Origin: Kitasatospora phosalacinea
GTDB lineage: Bacteria > Actinomycetota > Actinomycetes > Streptomycetales > Streptomycetaceae
Length of the DNA stretch: 64,000 nucleotides
Direction: 5' to 3'
Assembly: GCF_000717185.1 (NCBI RefSeq)
Contig: NZ_JNYE01000020.1
Location: 13,932 to 77,931 of the forward strand
Part shown: piece after piece, positions 32,837 through 41,629 of the stretch
How the letters are laid out: each line of letters starts with the position of its first letter
How positions within the stretch are numbered: the stretch's first letter is position 1
Program-made: the position numbers and the translations under genes
The notes under the pieces: generated by a model
The model's input: the letters and a program-made list of their open reading frames with translations, nothing else
The model's database searches: none
What the model was told of the DNA's origin: nothing

Positions 32837-33217
32837 GCCGGAGGTCCTGTCTGTGGGCGGTGGGGTGTCACCGGACAGTCCACCAGCCGGACCGGGGGCC
32901 GGTCCGGCGTGAATCGGACTTCGACGTCCGCCCCGCAACCCGTCGCCCCGTCACTCCGTCACTCCGTCAGCCCGTCAACCCGCCCCCCGCCGACGGCGGT
33001 TGCGGTCGAACGGCAGTACCCCCAGCCCGACCGGCACGCTCGCCGCCGTCCCCGCGGCGAGGGCGTAGGGGACGGGGACGGCGTGGGACTCGGCGAGGGT
33101 CCCGCTCGACGAGTACGACCGCCCGCTCTGCGGCGATCCCGGACCCCGGCCGTGCGGCGGCTGACCCGTCCGGCGACCGACCCGTCCGCCCGGCCGCCCG
33201 TCCGTCAGGGGTGTCCG
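32837..33217. other. Intergenic region containing a 3' gene remnant
   Basis: 381 bp between two minus-strand genes. Besides the remnant (separate entry) it holds CCGTCACT/CCGTCAxC direct repeats at 32947-32980 and a GGGTGTCCGTCA repeat at 33207-33230 running into the ArsR gene. No complete ORF with a start can be assigned. Confidence 0.6.
32975..33170 (-). pseudogene. 3' fragment of an unidentified gene
   Basis: A minus-strand frame ending in TGA at 32977-32975 encodes GRSYSSSGTLAESHAVPVPY followed by ALAAGTAASVPVGLGVLPFD and RNRRRRGAG. Over 42 consecutive codons only one lacks G or C at the third position, while first and second positions vary freely, a strong coding signature for this genome. 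No ATG, GTG or TTG start is found upstream in frame, so it looks like a truncated gene end. I do not recognise the family. Confidence 0.5.
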
Positions 33218-34231
33218 TCAGGGGTGTCCGTTCCCCGCGCGCAGGGCGGCGCCGAGCGGGGTGGGGCGGTAGTGGACGTGGCGACCGTGGCGGGTGCGTT
33301 CCAGGAGGGCGGCGGTGTGCAGGGCGGCCAGGTGCTGGCTGACCGCGGCGGGGGTGACGGCGAGGCGGTGGGCGAGTTCGGTGGTGGTGGCGGGGCCGTC
33401 GTCGGCGAGCATCACCAGGAGCCTGGCGCGGGTCGTGCCGAGCAGTCCGGCCAGGGCCTGCGGGGCGGGCGCCGGGGGGCGTTCGGCGAGGGTGGCCAGG
33501 CCGCGGGTGGCGTAGACGATGTGCGGCGGGGCGTCGCGGTCGAGCATGGTGGAGACGCCGTCGGCGAAGCAGCTGGGGGTGAGCAGCAGGCGGCGGCCGT
33601 CGACGGGGATCTCGTCGGGGGCGGACGGCCAGGGGCCGCCGCGGCGGATGGTGAGGGTGTCGTCGGCCCAGGAGAGCCGTTCGCTGATGCCGCGGAAAAG
33701 GGCGTCGGCGCCGCCCTCGGCGAGGGTGCGGGCGCGGTGCGCGAGGTCGGCGGCGAGGACGGTGCGGGCCCGGGGCCACCACTGCGGGCGCAGGCAGGCG
33801 TGCCAGTACGCCTCCAGGGCGTCGGCGAGGTCGGCGAGCAGCCGGTCGGGGTGGTGCAGGCCGTCCGCGAGGACGGGCGGGACGGGCTCGCCGAGCGGGT
33901 GGAAGGTCTGTTCGATGTCGGGTCGCAGCCGGGCGGGGTCGGTGGCGCGCAGCGCGGCGAGTTCCTCGCGCAGGTCGGGGGCGGGGACGGCGGGGCGCGG
34001 GGTGAGGAGGTCGGGGACCCAGTAGCGGCGGTGGGCGACCAGCGCGGTCAGCAGGGGGCGGGCCGCCAGCTGCTCGAATCCGGGGCGCATCGCCGCGAAG
34101 GCGGGGCGCAGCGCGGGGAAGCGGCGGGCGTGGTGGGTCCACATGCGCAGGCTGAGCACGGTCTCCTGGAGCGGCGAGTACGCGAAGGAGGTGGCGGCGA
34201 GGTCGGCGAGGCGGAGCCGGAAGCGGATCAT
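33218..34231 (-). CDS. ArsR-type regulator with an N-terminal DUF5937-like domain
   Basis: 337 residues. C-terminal winged helix (PQALAGLLGTTRARLLVMLADDGPATTTELAHRLAVTPAAVSQHLAALHTAALLERTRHGRHVHYRPTPLG shape, residues about 250-330) preceded by a 230-residue helical domain starting MIRFRLRLADLAATSFAYSPLQE, the DUF5937 pattern common in Streptomyces. The divergent neighbour is an MFS exporter 57 bases away, its likely target. The gap is less GC-rich and the ATG follows a TTA with no ribosome binding site, so the mRNA may be leaderless. Confidence 0.87.
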   Translation of the reverse strand: MIRFRLRLADLAATSFAYSPLQETVLSLRMWTHHARRFPALRPAFAAMRPGFEQLAARPLLTALVAHRRYWVPDLLTPRPAVPAPDLREELAALRATDPARLRPDIEQTFHPLGEPVPPVLADGLHHPDRLLADLADALEAYWHACLRPQWWPRARTVLAADLAHRARTLAEGGADALFRGISERLSWADDTLTIRRGGPWPSAPDEIPVDGRRLLLTPSCFADGVSTMLDRDAPPHIVYATRGLATLAERPPAPAPQALAGLLGTTRARLLVMLADDGPATTTELAHRLAVTPAAVSQHLAALHTAALLERTRHGRHVHYRPTPLGAALRAGNGHP

Positions 34232-34287
34232 TAAGCACCAGGGTAAATCGATTCCGGCCTTCGGCGGCCGCGGGTGTGCTGCTGGAC

Positions 34288-35643
34288 ATGAACCTGAGTA
34301 CCGCCTCCCCGCCCCCGCTCCGCCCGCCGTCCTCCCCGCCCTCGCTCCGCCCGCTGTCCTCCCCGCCCCCGCTCCGCCCGCCGTCCTCCTCCTCCGTGGT
34401 CCGCCGGCTGGCGGCGCTGCTGCTGGTCAACGCGGTCGGCAACGGGCTGTTCCTGACGGTGGGGACGCTCTGGTTCACCCGCGGCCTGGGCTTCTCGGCC
34501 GGGGTGGTGGGCGCGGCGCTGACGGCGGCGGGCCTGTGCGGGGTGCCCGCGGCGCTGCCGGTGGGGCGGCTGTGCGACCGGCTGGGCGCGAAGCCGGTGC
34601 TGGCGGTGGTGCACGTGGTGCAGGCGGGGGCGACGGCGGTGTTCGCGTTCGCCGGGTCGCTGTGGCTGTTCGTCCTGCTGGTGTGCGTGACGGGGGCGGC
34701 GTCCCGGGCGAACGGGGTGGCGCGCTCCACCCTGTACGCGCACGCGCTGCCCGCCGCGGCGCGGAACCGGGCGCTGGCCGTGCTGCGGGCGCTGAACAAC
34801 GTCGGCATCGGCGCGGGCGCGGCGCTCGGCTCGCTGGTGCTGGCCCACGGCGGGCCGGGCGCGCTGCGGACGGCGGTCTGCGCGAGCGCGGCCGGGTACC
34901 TGCTGGCGCTGCTGCCGCTGCGGGCGGTGCCGACGGGGGCGGCGCCCGCCGCCGTACGGGGCGCTGCGGCGGCGGTGGCGGCGCGCCCGCTGCGGGACCT
35001 GCCGTTCGTGGGGGTGGCGGTGCTGAACGCGGTGGTGAACACGCTGTACGTGGTGCTGGAGGTCGGCCTGCCGCTGTGGACGCTCGGGCACACCTCGGCC
35101 CGTCCGGCGGTGACGGGCTGGCTGCTGCTCACCAACACCGCACTGGTGGCACTGCTCCAGGTGCTCGCGGTCCGCCGGGTGTCCGAACTCGCGGGCGCGG
35201 CAAGGTCGTTCCGGCTCGGCGGGCTGCTGGTGGGCGCGAGCTGCCTGGCCGCCGCCGGGGCCGCCGGACGGGCGCCGGGAGTGGCGGTGGCGGTACTCCT
35301 GGGAGCCGTGGTACTGCTGACGGCCGGCGAGGTGCTGTCGCAGGCGGGCAGTTGGGCCCTGGCGTACGACCTGGCCCCCGAGCACGCCCACGGCGCCTAC
35401 CAGGGCGTCCTGCACACCGGCGTCGCCCTGGCCCAGGCGCTCGCCCCGGCCGCCCTCACCGTCCTCGTCCTCCCGCACGGCACCGCCGGCTGGGCCGCCC
35501 TCGCCGCTGTCTTCGCCTGCGCGGCCCTCGCCCTCCCCCCGGTGGCCCGCCACGCGGCACGCCGCAACGCGGAGCAGGCACCGGAACCGGCATCGGCATC
35601 AGCACCGGCACCGGCCAAAGAGGTTCAAGCACGGGCGAGTTGA
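34288..35643 (+). CDS. MFS transporter with a repetitive N-terminal tail
   Basis: 451 residues with about 12 membrane segments (first: LAALLLVNAVGNGLFLTVGTLWF) and the loop motif GRLCDRLGAKPV. Most like streptomycete drug-type MFS proteins. Before helix 1 sits a cytoplasmic tail built of three 30-bp DNA repeats encoding PPxLRPxSSPP units. ATG 34288 is preferred to the GTG at 34276. Divergent from the ArsR-like regulator, which probably controls it. Confidence 0.85.
   Translation: MNLSTASPPPLRPPSSPPSLRPLSSPPPLRPPSSSSVVRRLAALLLVNAVGNGLFLTVGTLWFTRGLGFSAGVVGAALTAAGLCGVPAALPVGRLCDRLGAKPVLAVVHVVQAGATAVFAFAGSLWLFVLLVCVTGAASRANGVARSTLYAHALPAAARNRALAVLRALNNVGIGAGAALGSLVLAHGGPGALRTAVCASAAGYLLALLPLRAVPTGAAPAAVRGAAAAVAARPLRDLPFVGVAVLNAVVNTLYVVLEVGLPLWTLGHTSARPAVTGWLLLTNTALVALLQVLAVRRVSELAGAARSFRLGGLLVGASCLAAAGAAGRAPGVAVAVLLGAVVLLTAGEVLSQAGSWALAYDLAPEHAHGAYQGVLHTGVALAQALAPAALTVLVLPHGTAGWAALAAVFACAALALPPVARHAARRNAEQAPEPASASAPAPAKEVQARAS
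34305..34396 (+). repeat. 30-bp in-frame repeats in the MFS gene
   Basis: About three copies of CCCCGCTCCGCCCGCCGTCC-type units encode PPPLRPPSS, PPSLRPLSS and PPPLRPPSS. Unit length is a multiple of three, so the reading frame is kept. Confidence 0.8.
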
Positions 35644-35652
35644 CCCACCGGG

Positions 35653-35684
35653 CCGGAGCCGGAACCGGAGCCGGAACCGGAACC
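35653..35684. repeat. 12-bp direct repeats after the MFS stop codon
   Basis: CCGGAGCCGGAA occurs twice in tandem and then as a partial copy, starting ten bases after the MFS stop and ending at the stop of the convergent HD gene. Confidence 0.75.
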
Positions 35685-35686
35685 CG

Positions 35687-36343
35687 TCACCTCCCCCACC
35701 TCCCCGCCGCCGTCCCCGCTTCCAGCCCCGTCACCCCCGACTCCGCCCGCTCGCGGGCGAGTTCACCGGCCAGGGTGTAGCGGGCGGCGGCCTGCGGGGA
35801 GCGGGCGGCGTGGGTGGTGATGGCGTCGACGAGGGCGGTGGACATGTCGTGGCGGGGGTGGTCGCGGTGGACGGCTTCGCCGTGGGCGTCGGTGAGGTGG
35901 GCGGTGTCGATGCCGAAGTCGGCGGTGACGCCGCGGCGGGTGAGGCGGGCGAGGGTGCCGCGGCGGTCGGCGATCTGGGCGGAGGAGTGCAGGGCGATGG
36001 CTTCCCAGACCTGGTCGACGGCGGTGGCGGGGTAGCCGTGGCGGGTGAGGAACTCGGCGGCGAGGTCGGCGCCCTCGAGTTCGAAGCGGGCCTGTCCGGG
36101 TGTGTCGGGGGAGGTGCCGAGGTCGTGCAGGACGCAGGCGTGGAAGAGCAGGTCCTCGTCGTAGTCGGTGCCGGGTGCCAGCCGTTCGTGGTCGGCGAGG
36201 AGCCGGGCGAACAGGTAGCTGCGGATGCTGTGCCGGGCGACGGGCGGGCTGACGGCGGCCCGCAGGAGGTCGAGGGCGGCGGTGGCGACGGGGCCGGCGG
36301 GCAGGGCGGGGATCGCGGGGGCGAGGGGCGTCGGTGTGCTCAT
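35687..36343 (-). CDS. HD-domain hydrolase, cyanamide hydratase-like
   Basis: 218 residues from ATG 36343. VARHSIRSYLFARLLA, LFHACVLHDLG (the HD pair) and FELEGADLAAEFLTRHGY match the HD proteins annotated as cyanamide hydratase-like or phosphohydrolases; ALHSSAQIADRRG supplies a further His. The metal-bound His/Asp set appears complete. Divergent from the GlxA-like regulator with 72 bases between, so they may share regulation. Confidence 0.87.
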   Translation of the reverse strand: MSTPTPLAPAIPALPAGPVATAALDLLRAAVSPPVARHSIRSYLFARLLADHERLAPGTDYDEDLLFHACVLHDLGTSPDTPGQARFELEGADLAAEFLTRHGYPATAVDQVWEAIALHSSAQIADRRGTLARLTRRGVTADFGIDTAHLTDAHGEAVHRDHPRHDMSTALVDAITTHAARSPQAAARYTLAGELARERAESGVTGLEAGTAAGRWGR

Positions 36344-36382
36344 GGCCCCGACCGTACGGCGGCCGGGCGCGGGCCCGGCAGT

Positions 36383-36409
36383 GGCACGGGTGCCGTCGGC
36401 CGATAGGAT
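36383..36409 (+). promoter_or_regulatory. Palindrome and -10-like box before the GlxA-like gene
   Basis: GGCACGGGTGCC (36383-36394) is a palindrome; TAGGAT (36404-36409) fits a -10 element seven bases before the ATG at 36416, and its AGGA could also act as a weak ribosome binding site. The layout suggests a short or absent leader and operator overlap with the promoter. Confidence 0.45.
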
Positions 36410-36415
36410 CGTGCC

Positions 36416-37381
36416 ATGGAGTCCGTGTCGCGGCCGCAGCCGTCCCCGCACCGGGTGGTGGTGCTGGCCCTGCCCGGCGTGCTGCCGCTGGACCTGGGCA
36501 TTCCCCTCCAGGTGTTCGGGAGTTGGCCGGAGGCGCCGTACGCGCTGGCGGTGTGCGCGGCCCGTCCGGGCCGGGTGCCGGTGCACGGCGGGCCGGAGCT
36601 GCACGTGCCGGACGGCCTGGGGCTGCTGGCGGCCGCGGACACGGTGGTCGTCCCGGGGTGCGCGGAGCTGTCGCCGCCGTCGCCGGAGGTGGTGGCGGCG
36701 CTGCGGGCGGCGGCGGGGCGCGGTGCGCGGATGGTGTCGATCTGCACGGGGGCGTTCGTGCTGGCGGCGGCCGGGCTGCTGGACGGGCGCCGGGCGACCA
36801 CGCACTGGCAGCACGCGGCGGAGCTGGCGGCGGCGTACCCGCGGGTGGTGGTGGACCCGAAGGTGCTGTACGTGGACGAGGGCGCGGTGCTGACCTCGGC
36901 GGGTGTCGCGGCGGGGCTGGACCTGTGCCTGCACCTGGTGCGGGCCGACCACGGGGCGCGGGTGGCGAACCAGCGGGCCCGGACGCTGGTGACGGCCCCG
37001 CAGCGGGAGGGCGGGCAGGCGCAGTACATCGACCTGCCGCCGTCGGCGGCGCCGGGCGCGGGCCTGGCCCGGCTGCACGAGTGGGTGCTCGCCAACCTCC
37101 ACCTGCCGCTGTCGGTGGACGAGTTGGCCCGGCAGGCGGGGGTGTCGCGGCGGACCCTGATCCGGCGTTTCCACGCGGGGACGGGCCTGCCGCCGATGCG
37201 CTGGCTGCTGGAGGCGCGGCTGGCCCGGGCGCGGGAGCTGCTGGAGTCGACGGACCTGACGGTGGAGGCGGTGGCGCACCGCTGCGGCCTGGGGACGCCG
37301 GGGAACGTCCGGGCGCTGTTCCGCGAGCACGTGGGCGTCCCGCCGAGCACCTACCGGGCGACGTTCCGCCCGCCGTCCTGA
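36416..37381 (+). CDS. GlxA family (DJ-1/PfpI plus AraC) transcriptional regulator
   Basis: 321 residues. An N-terminal DJ-1/PfpI domain (HRVVVLALPGVLPLDLGIPLQVFG; Cys in VSICTGAFVLAAAGLLDGRRATTHW) precedes two AraC helix-turn-helices (SVDELARQAGVSRRTLIRRFHAGTG and LTVEAVAHRCGLGTPGNVRALFREHVG). Such regulators sense a metabolite through the amidase-like domain and usually control nearby catabolic genes. The divergent HD hydrolase is a candidate target. Confidence 0.92.
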   Translation: MESVSRPQPSPHRVVVLALPGVLPLDLGIPLQVFGSWPEAPYALAVCAARPGRVPVHGGPELHVPDGLGLLAAADTVVVPGCAELSPPSPEVVAALRAAAGRGARMVSICTGAFVLAAAGLLDGRRATTHWQHAAELAAAYPRVVVDPKVLYVDEGAVLTSAGVAAGLDLCLHLVRADHGARVANQRARTLVTAPQREGGQAQYIDLPPSAAPGAGLARLHEWVLANLHLPLSVDELARQAGVSRRTLIRRFHAGTGLPPMRWLLEARLARARELLESTDLTVEAVAHRCGLGTPGNVRALFREHVGVPPSTYRATFRPPS

Positions 37382-37390
37382 GCCGCGTCC

Positions 37391-38683
37391 TCACCCCAGC
37401 GTGTTCTTGTGCACCGTCCCGCCCTTGACGATCAGCCGCAGGTTGCGGCCGGGGTCGCCGAGGACGGCGAGGTCGGTGGTGGGGTCGCCGTCGACGACCA
37501 GCAGGTCGGCCCAGGCGCCGGGGACGAGGACGCCGAGCGGGGCGTCGCGGTAGGGGTCGCGGCGTCCGGCGAGGCGGAACAGTTCGGCGTTGCCGGAGGT
37601 GGCGAGCTTGAGGACGGCGACGGGGTCGAGGTACTCGCCGAGGCGGACCAGCATCTCGTTCTGCCGGTGGGCGAGGGAGGGTTCGAGCAGCAGGTCGGTG
37701 CCGAAGGCGAGCCGGACGCCGTGCTTGAGCGCCCAGCGGAAGGTGGTGCCGACGCCGTCGCAGACCTGGCGGTTCTTGGCCCGGCTGTCGGGGTTGTCGA
37801 AGTGGTGGTCGTCCTCGGCGAAGGGCTGGGTGCTGAGCCAGACGCCGCGTTCGCCGAGCAGCCGGATGGTGGCCTCGTCGGCGAGGTGCCCGTGCTCGAT
37901 GCAGCGCACGCCCGCGTCGACGGCGCGCCGGACGCCCTCGGAGGTGTAGACGTGCACGGTGACGTAGGTGCCCCAGTCGGCGGCGGCCCGGACGGCGGCC
38001 TCCAGTTCGGCGGGCGTGAACTGCAGGACGTCCAGCGGGTCGTACGCGGAGGCGGCGCCGCCCCCGGCCATCAGCTTGATCTGGGCGGCGCCGCGCTTGA
38101 GCTGTTCGCGCACCGCGGCGAGGACGCGTTCGGGCCCGTCGGCGACCCGCATCAGGCCGACCTGCTCGGCCCGGGACGGCGGCCCGCCGAGGGCGGTGGG
38201 CGGGTCGTAGACCGTGCCGAAGTCGCCGTGCCCGGAGGTCTGCGAGAGCGCGGCCTGGCTGGGGTAGATCCGCGGGCCGGGGAACAGCCCGGCGTCCAGG
38301 ACGCGGCGCAGCGGGTCGGTGTCCCCGGCCAGGTCGCGGACGGTGGTGAAGCCGCGCATCAGCATGGCCCGGGCGGAGGCCAGCGCCTGGTAGTAGACCG
38401 CGCCGGTGGGGGAGAGTTGCAGCCCGGCCATCGTCCCGCCGATCAGCATCAGGTGGACGTGGGCGTCGGTCAGGCCGGGCATCAGGGTGCGGCCGCCGCC
38501 GTCGACCACCACCGCCCCGGCGGCCGGGCCCGCGGGGGCGGGCTGCCCGAGGACGACGTCCGCGATCCGGTCGCCCTCGGTGCGGACGTAGCCGGGCACC
38601 GCCTCGTCCCCGATCCCGTCGAAGACCCGTACGTTGGTGATGAGCAGCCCGCCCGGAGCGGCGGTGGACGCGTCAGGAGCCAT
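37391..38683 (-). CDS. Metal-dependent amidohydrolase, imidazolonepropionase/prolidase-like
   Basis: 430 residues. Binding motif DAHVHLML, the Lys region AAQIKLMAGGGAAS, YVTVHVYTSEG, CIEHGHLAD and the terminal FGTDLL give the mononuclear/dinuclear metal set of the amidohydrolase superfamily. LLITNVRVFDGIGDEAVPG and VLVPGAWADLLVVDGDP are the usual start and end strands. It hydrolyses an amide or cyclic amide; the substrate is not clear. Its end lies ten bases from the GlxA-like stop (convergent). Confidence 0.87.
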   Translation of the reverse strand: MAPDASTAAPGGLLITNVRVFDGIGDEAVPGYVRTEGDRIADVVLGQPAPAGPAAGAVVVDGGGRTLMPGLTDAHVHLMLIGGTMAGLQLSPTGAVYYQALASARAMLMRGFTTVRDLAGDTDPLRRVLDAGLFPGPRIYPSQAALSQTSGHGDFGTVYDPPTALGGPPSRAEQVGLMRVADGPERVLAAVREQLKRGAAQIKLMAGGGAASAYDPLDVLQFTPAELEAAVRAAADWGTYVTVHVYTSEGVRRAVDAGVRCIEHGHLADEATIRLLGERGVWLSTQPFAEDDHHFDNPDSRAKNRQVCDGVGTTFRWALKHGVRLAFGTDLLLEPSLAHRQNEMLVRLGEYLDPVAVLKLATSGNAELFRLAGRRDPYRDAPLGVLVPGAWADLLVVDGDPTTDLAVLGDPGRNLRLIVKGGTVHKNTLG

Positions 38684-38728
38684 GCCCCCATGCTGGTCCG
38701 CCGGCCCGGCGCGCCCCCGCCCGTTCGG

Positions 38729-38758
38729 CCGAACGTGGGCGCGCCGAACGTGGGCGCG
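38729..38758. repeat. Two tandem copies of a 15-bp unit
   Basis: CCGAACGTGGGCGCG repeats perfectly, followed by degenerate CCGGACGGGGGTTCG and CCGGTCGGGGG units, in the 170-bp gap before the amidohydrolase. Confidence 0.8.
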
Positions 38759-38853
38759 CCGGACGGGGGTTCGCCGGTCGGGGGTCCACCGGTCGGGGAG
38801 CCCGCTTTCGGCTTCGTCTTCGCCTTCGTCGTGCAGCGGTGTCCTGCGGGTGG

Positions 38854-39897
38854 TCAGTAGGTGACGGTGATCCGGCGGGCCGGGCCGTCGACGCGGATCA
38901 GGCCGCCGTAGGGGAGGACGAGTTGCGGTTCGGTGTGGCCGAAGTCGACGTCGAGGACGACCGTGGCGTCGGGGGCGTAGGCGTCCAGGGCGCGCAGGAC
39001 GGCGGCGCGCTGTTCGGCGCGGTAGCGGGCGCGGGCGGGCGCGTCGTGGGGGTGCTCGAAGCTCCAGGCCATGGCGCGGCCGACCAGGACGGCGGGGAAC
39101 TGGCGGAGCAGGCCGCGTTCGCCGAGGTTGCGCAGCATCCGGAACACCTCGGCGGCGGCGGGCAGTTCCTCGGAGGTCTCCAGCAGCAGCACACCCCCGG
39201 CGTGCTGCTCGGCGGGGCGCAGCCGGTCGGCGGCGGCCATCCAGTGCAGGATCTCCAGGTTGCCGCCCCAGCTGGTGCCTTCGACGACGCGGTCGGGGCG
39301 GTGCCAGTGCCAGCCGGTGGCGGGTTCGGCGGCGGGTTCGCGCGCGAAGGTGGCCGGGTCCTCCCAGCGGCCGAGGACGGTGCTGGTGTCGGCGGCCTCG
39401 GTGAGCTCGTACGCGCCGCCGTCGAAGAGGGCGGCGCGCAGCGAGGCGTCGGTGAGCGGGTGGACGGCGTGCGGGCGGCCGAGCTGGGTCATCAGGGCGG
39501 CGCCGTGGTAGGCGACGACGCCCTGGCGGTGCAGGAAGTCGAGCAGGTTGGTGTTGTCGCTGTAGCCGAAGAAGGGTTTGGGGTTGGCGCGGATCAGTTC
39601 GGCGTCGAGGTGCGGAACCACGGTGATCTGGTCGTCGCCGCCGAGGGTGGCCATCACGGCGGTGACGCTCGGGTCGGCGAACGCGGCGTGCAGGTCGGCG
39701 GCGCGCTCGGCGGGGGTGGCGTCGAGCTTGCGGGTGGTCGGGTACTCGACCGGCTCCAGGCCGTACTCCTCGCGCAGGCGGCGCAGCCCGAGTTCGTGCG
39801 GGAGCGGGAAGGCGCCCGGCCCGGCGAAGCCGGGTGAGACGATCGCGATCCGGTCGCCGGGCCGGGGCTTGGGCGGGTACGTGGGCTGGTCCGTCAT
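38854..39897 (-). CDS. S66 peptidase, LD-carboxypeptidase/MccF-like
   Basis: 347 residues. DRIAIVSPGFAGPGAFPL, FFGYSDNTNLLDFL (the nucleophile Ser lies in GYSDNTN), and LLLETSEELPAAAEVFRML with the catalytic Glu/His region match S66 serine peptidases. The longer form with an insertion around WHWHRPDRVVEGTSWGGNLEIL is that of MccF-type proteins, which cleave the amide of microcin C-like toxins, rather than cell wall LdcA. Cytoplasmic. It could confer self-immunity or recycle murein; sequence does not decide. Confidence 0.87.
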   Translation of the reverse strand: MTDQPTYPPKPRPGDRIAIVSPGFAGPGAFPLPHELGLRRLREEYGLEPVEYPTTRKLDATPAERAADLHAAFADPSVTAVMATLGGDDQITVVPHLDAELIRANPKPFFGYSDNTNLLDFLHRQGVVAYHGAALMTQLGRPHAVHPLTDASLRAALFDGGAYELTEAADTSTVLGRWEDPATFAREPAAEPATGWHWHRPDRVVEGTSWGGNLEILHWMAAADRLRPAEQHAGGVLLLETSEELPAAAEVFRMLRNLGERGLLRQFPAVLVGRAMAWSFEHPHDAPARARYRAEQRAAVLRALDAYAPDATVVLDVDFGHTEPQLVLPYGGLIRVDGPARRITVTY

Positions 39898-39950
39898 GCC
39901 GGGATGCTAGCGGCGCGGGCCGGGGGCGCGCGCCCGGGTTTCGGACCGGC

Positions 39951-40898
39951 TCAGGGACGGACGTCCAGCAGGGTCTTGCCGAGGGTGGCGCGGGCCTCGA
40001 TGGCGCGGTGGGCGTCGGCGGCGCGCTCCAGCGGGAAGCGCTGGCCGATGACGGGGCGCAGTCGGCCCGCGGCGGCTTCGGCGAGGGCGTGGGCGGTGGC
40101 GGCGCGGATCCGGTCCGGGGCGGGGCGCAGGTGGAGGACGGTGAGGGCGCGGGCGGCGGCCTCGTCGGCCGGGAGGTCGGTCCAACTGCCGCTGGCCAGG
40201 CCGAAGCTGAGGAGGCGGCCGCCGTCGCGGAGCAGTCCGGCGGCGGCCCGGCCGAGGGTGCCGCCGACGCCGTCGAGGACGAGGTCGACGGGGGCGCGGC
40301 CGTCGGTCCAGTCGGGCTGCCGGTAGTCGGCGGTCTCGGCGGCGCCGAGTTCGGCGGCGAGGGCGAGTTTGCGGGGGCCGCCGGCCGCGGCGAGGACGCG
40401 GGCCCCGGCGGCGGTGGCGAGTTGGACCAGCAGGGTGCCGACGCCGCCGGCCGCGGCGGTGACCAGGACGCGTTCGCCGGGCGCGGGGGCGGCGGTCTCC
40501 AGCAGCAGGCGGGCGGTGCGGCCGTCGGCGAGCAGCGCGGTGGCGGTGTCCAGTTGGAGGCCGTCGGGGACGGGGTGCAGGCCGTCGGCGGGGACGGCGG
40601 CGAGTTCGGCGTAGCCGCCGCTGCCGCCGGTGGAGGAGACCACCCGCCGTCCGAGCCAGGCCGGGTCGGTGCCGGGGCCGAGGGCGGTGACGGTGCCGCC
40701 GACGCCGTTGCCGGGCACCATCGGGAGGGCGCCGGTGAACGGGCCGAGGCCGGTGGCCCGGAACTGGGTCTCGACGAAGGTCAGGTTGGCGTGCGCGACC
40801 GCGACCAGCGCCTCCCCGGGGCCGGGCACCGGGTCGGGGGCGGCCCCCGCCACCAGCACCTCGGGCCCGCCGAACTCCCGCAGCCACACCGCTCGCAT
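39951..40898 (-). CDS. Zinc-independent MDR oxidoreductase, quinone reductase type
   Basis: 315 residues from ATG 40898. GroES-like N-domain (MRAVWLREFGGPEVLVAGAAPDPVPGPGEALV) lacks the Cys/His zinc ligands; cofactor motif LVTAAAGGVGTLLVQLATAAGARV is the NADPH-binding AxxGxxG form. Typical of quinone oxidoreductases or enoyl reductases. Its stop lies 54 bases from the start of the MccF-like gene, and both may share a transcript. Confidence 0.9.
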   Translation of the reverse strand: MRAVWLREFGGPEVLVAGAAPDPVPGPGEALVAVAHANLTFVETQFRATGLGPFTGALPMVPGNGVGGTVTALGPGTDPAWLGRRVVSSTGGSGGYAELAAVPADGLHPVPDGLQLDTATALLADGRTARLLLETAAPAPGERVLVTAAAGGVGTLLVQLATAAGARVLAAAGGPRKLALAAELGAAETADYRQPDWTDGRAPVDLVLDGVGGTLGRAAAGLLRDGGRLLSFGLASGSWTDLPADEAAARALTVLHLRPAPDRIRAATAHALAEAAAGRLRPVIGQRFPLERAADAHRAIEARATLGKTLLDVRP

Positions 40899-41024
40899 CA
40901 CGCCTCCACCCGTTCCCGGGCCGGTCGTTCCGGCCCGGCGCCCATCCTGTGACTTCAAGCGGGCTTGAGGTCAAGTCGCCCGGCGACCGGCGGCCTGTCA
41001 CCGGCGGGTGCCAGGATCCGGAGC

Positions 41025-41588
41025 ATGGACGCGGACGGATTCTGGGACCTGGTGGAGTCGAGCGCGGCCGACGGCCCGGCCTGCGGGCACGCCGAGCGGC
41101 TGACCGCGCGGCTGGCCGGGCTGCCGCTGCCCGAGGTGCTGGAGTTCCAGCTCCGCCTGGACGAGGCCCGCGCCCCGCTGGACACGCCGGGCACCCTGGC
41201 GGTGGCGAAGGCGGTGCTGCGCGACTGGGTCGGCGACGACGGCCTGTGGTACTTCTACGGCTGGCTGCTCGGTCTGGGCCGCGAGGCCCACCACCTGGCC
41301 GTCCACGCCCCGGACGTGCTCGCCGACCACCCCGCCTTCCGCCGCCTGGCCGCACTGCCGCGCGAGCGGTGGGACGACCACGACTTCCCGGAGTGGGAGA
41401 CGCTCAACTACTGCGCCCACGAAGCGTACGAGCAGCTCACCGGCGAGGAGGACGGCCTGGAGGAGGCGCTGGAGGCGATCGGCCACGACAGCCCGTGCAA
41501 CGCCGAGTTCGACGAACCGGTGTGGACGCCGGAGCAGCGCGCCGCCCGACTGCCGCGCCTCACCGCACTGTTCGCCGAAGCTACCTGA
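41025..41588 (+). CDS. DUF4240 domain protein
   Basis: 187 residues from ATG 41025 (CCGGAG upstream). Starts MDADGFWDLVESSAA and has LWYFYGWLLGLGREAHHLAV and WDDHDFPEWETLNYCAHEAYEQLTG, the DUF4240 pattern found in streptomycete WGR/immunity-like proteins. Cytoplasmic, function unknown. A 15-bp tandem array follows its stop. Confidence 0.85.
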   Translation: MDADGFWDLVESSAADGPACGHAERLTARLAGLPLPEVLEFQLRLDEARAPLDTPGTLAVAKAVLRDWVGDDGLWYFYGWLLGLGREAHHLAVHAPDVLADHPAFRRLAALPRERWDDHDFPEWETLNYCAHEAYEQLTGEEDGLEEALEAIGHDSPCNAEFDEPVWTPEQRAARLPRLTALFAEAT

Positions 41589-41629
41589 CCCACCGCCAGC
41601 CCGAGGCTCGCCGGTCCCCCGCCCACCGG

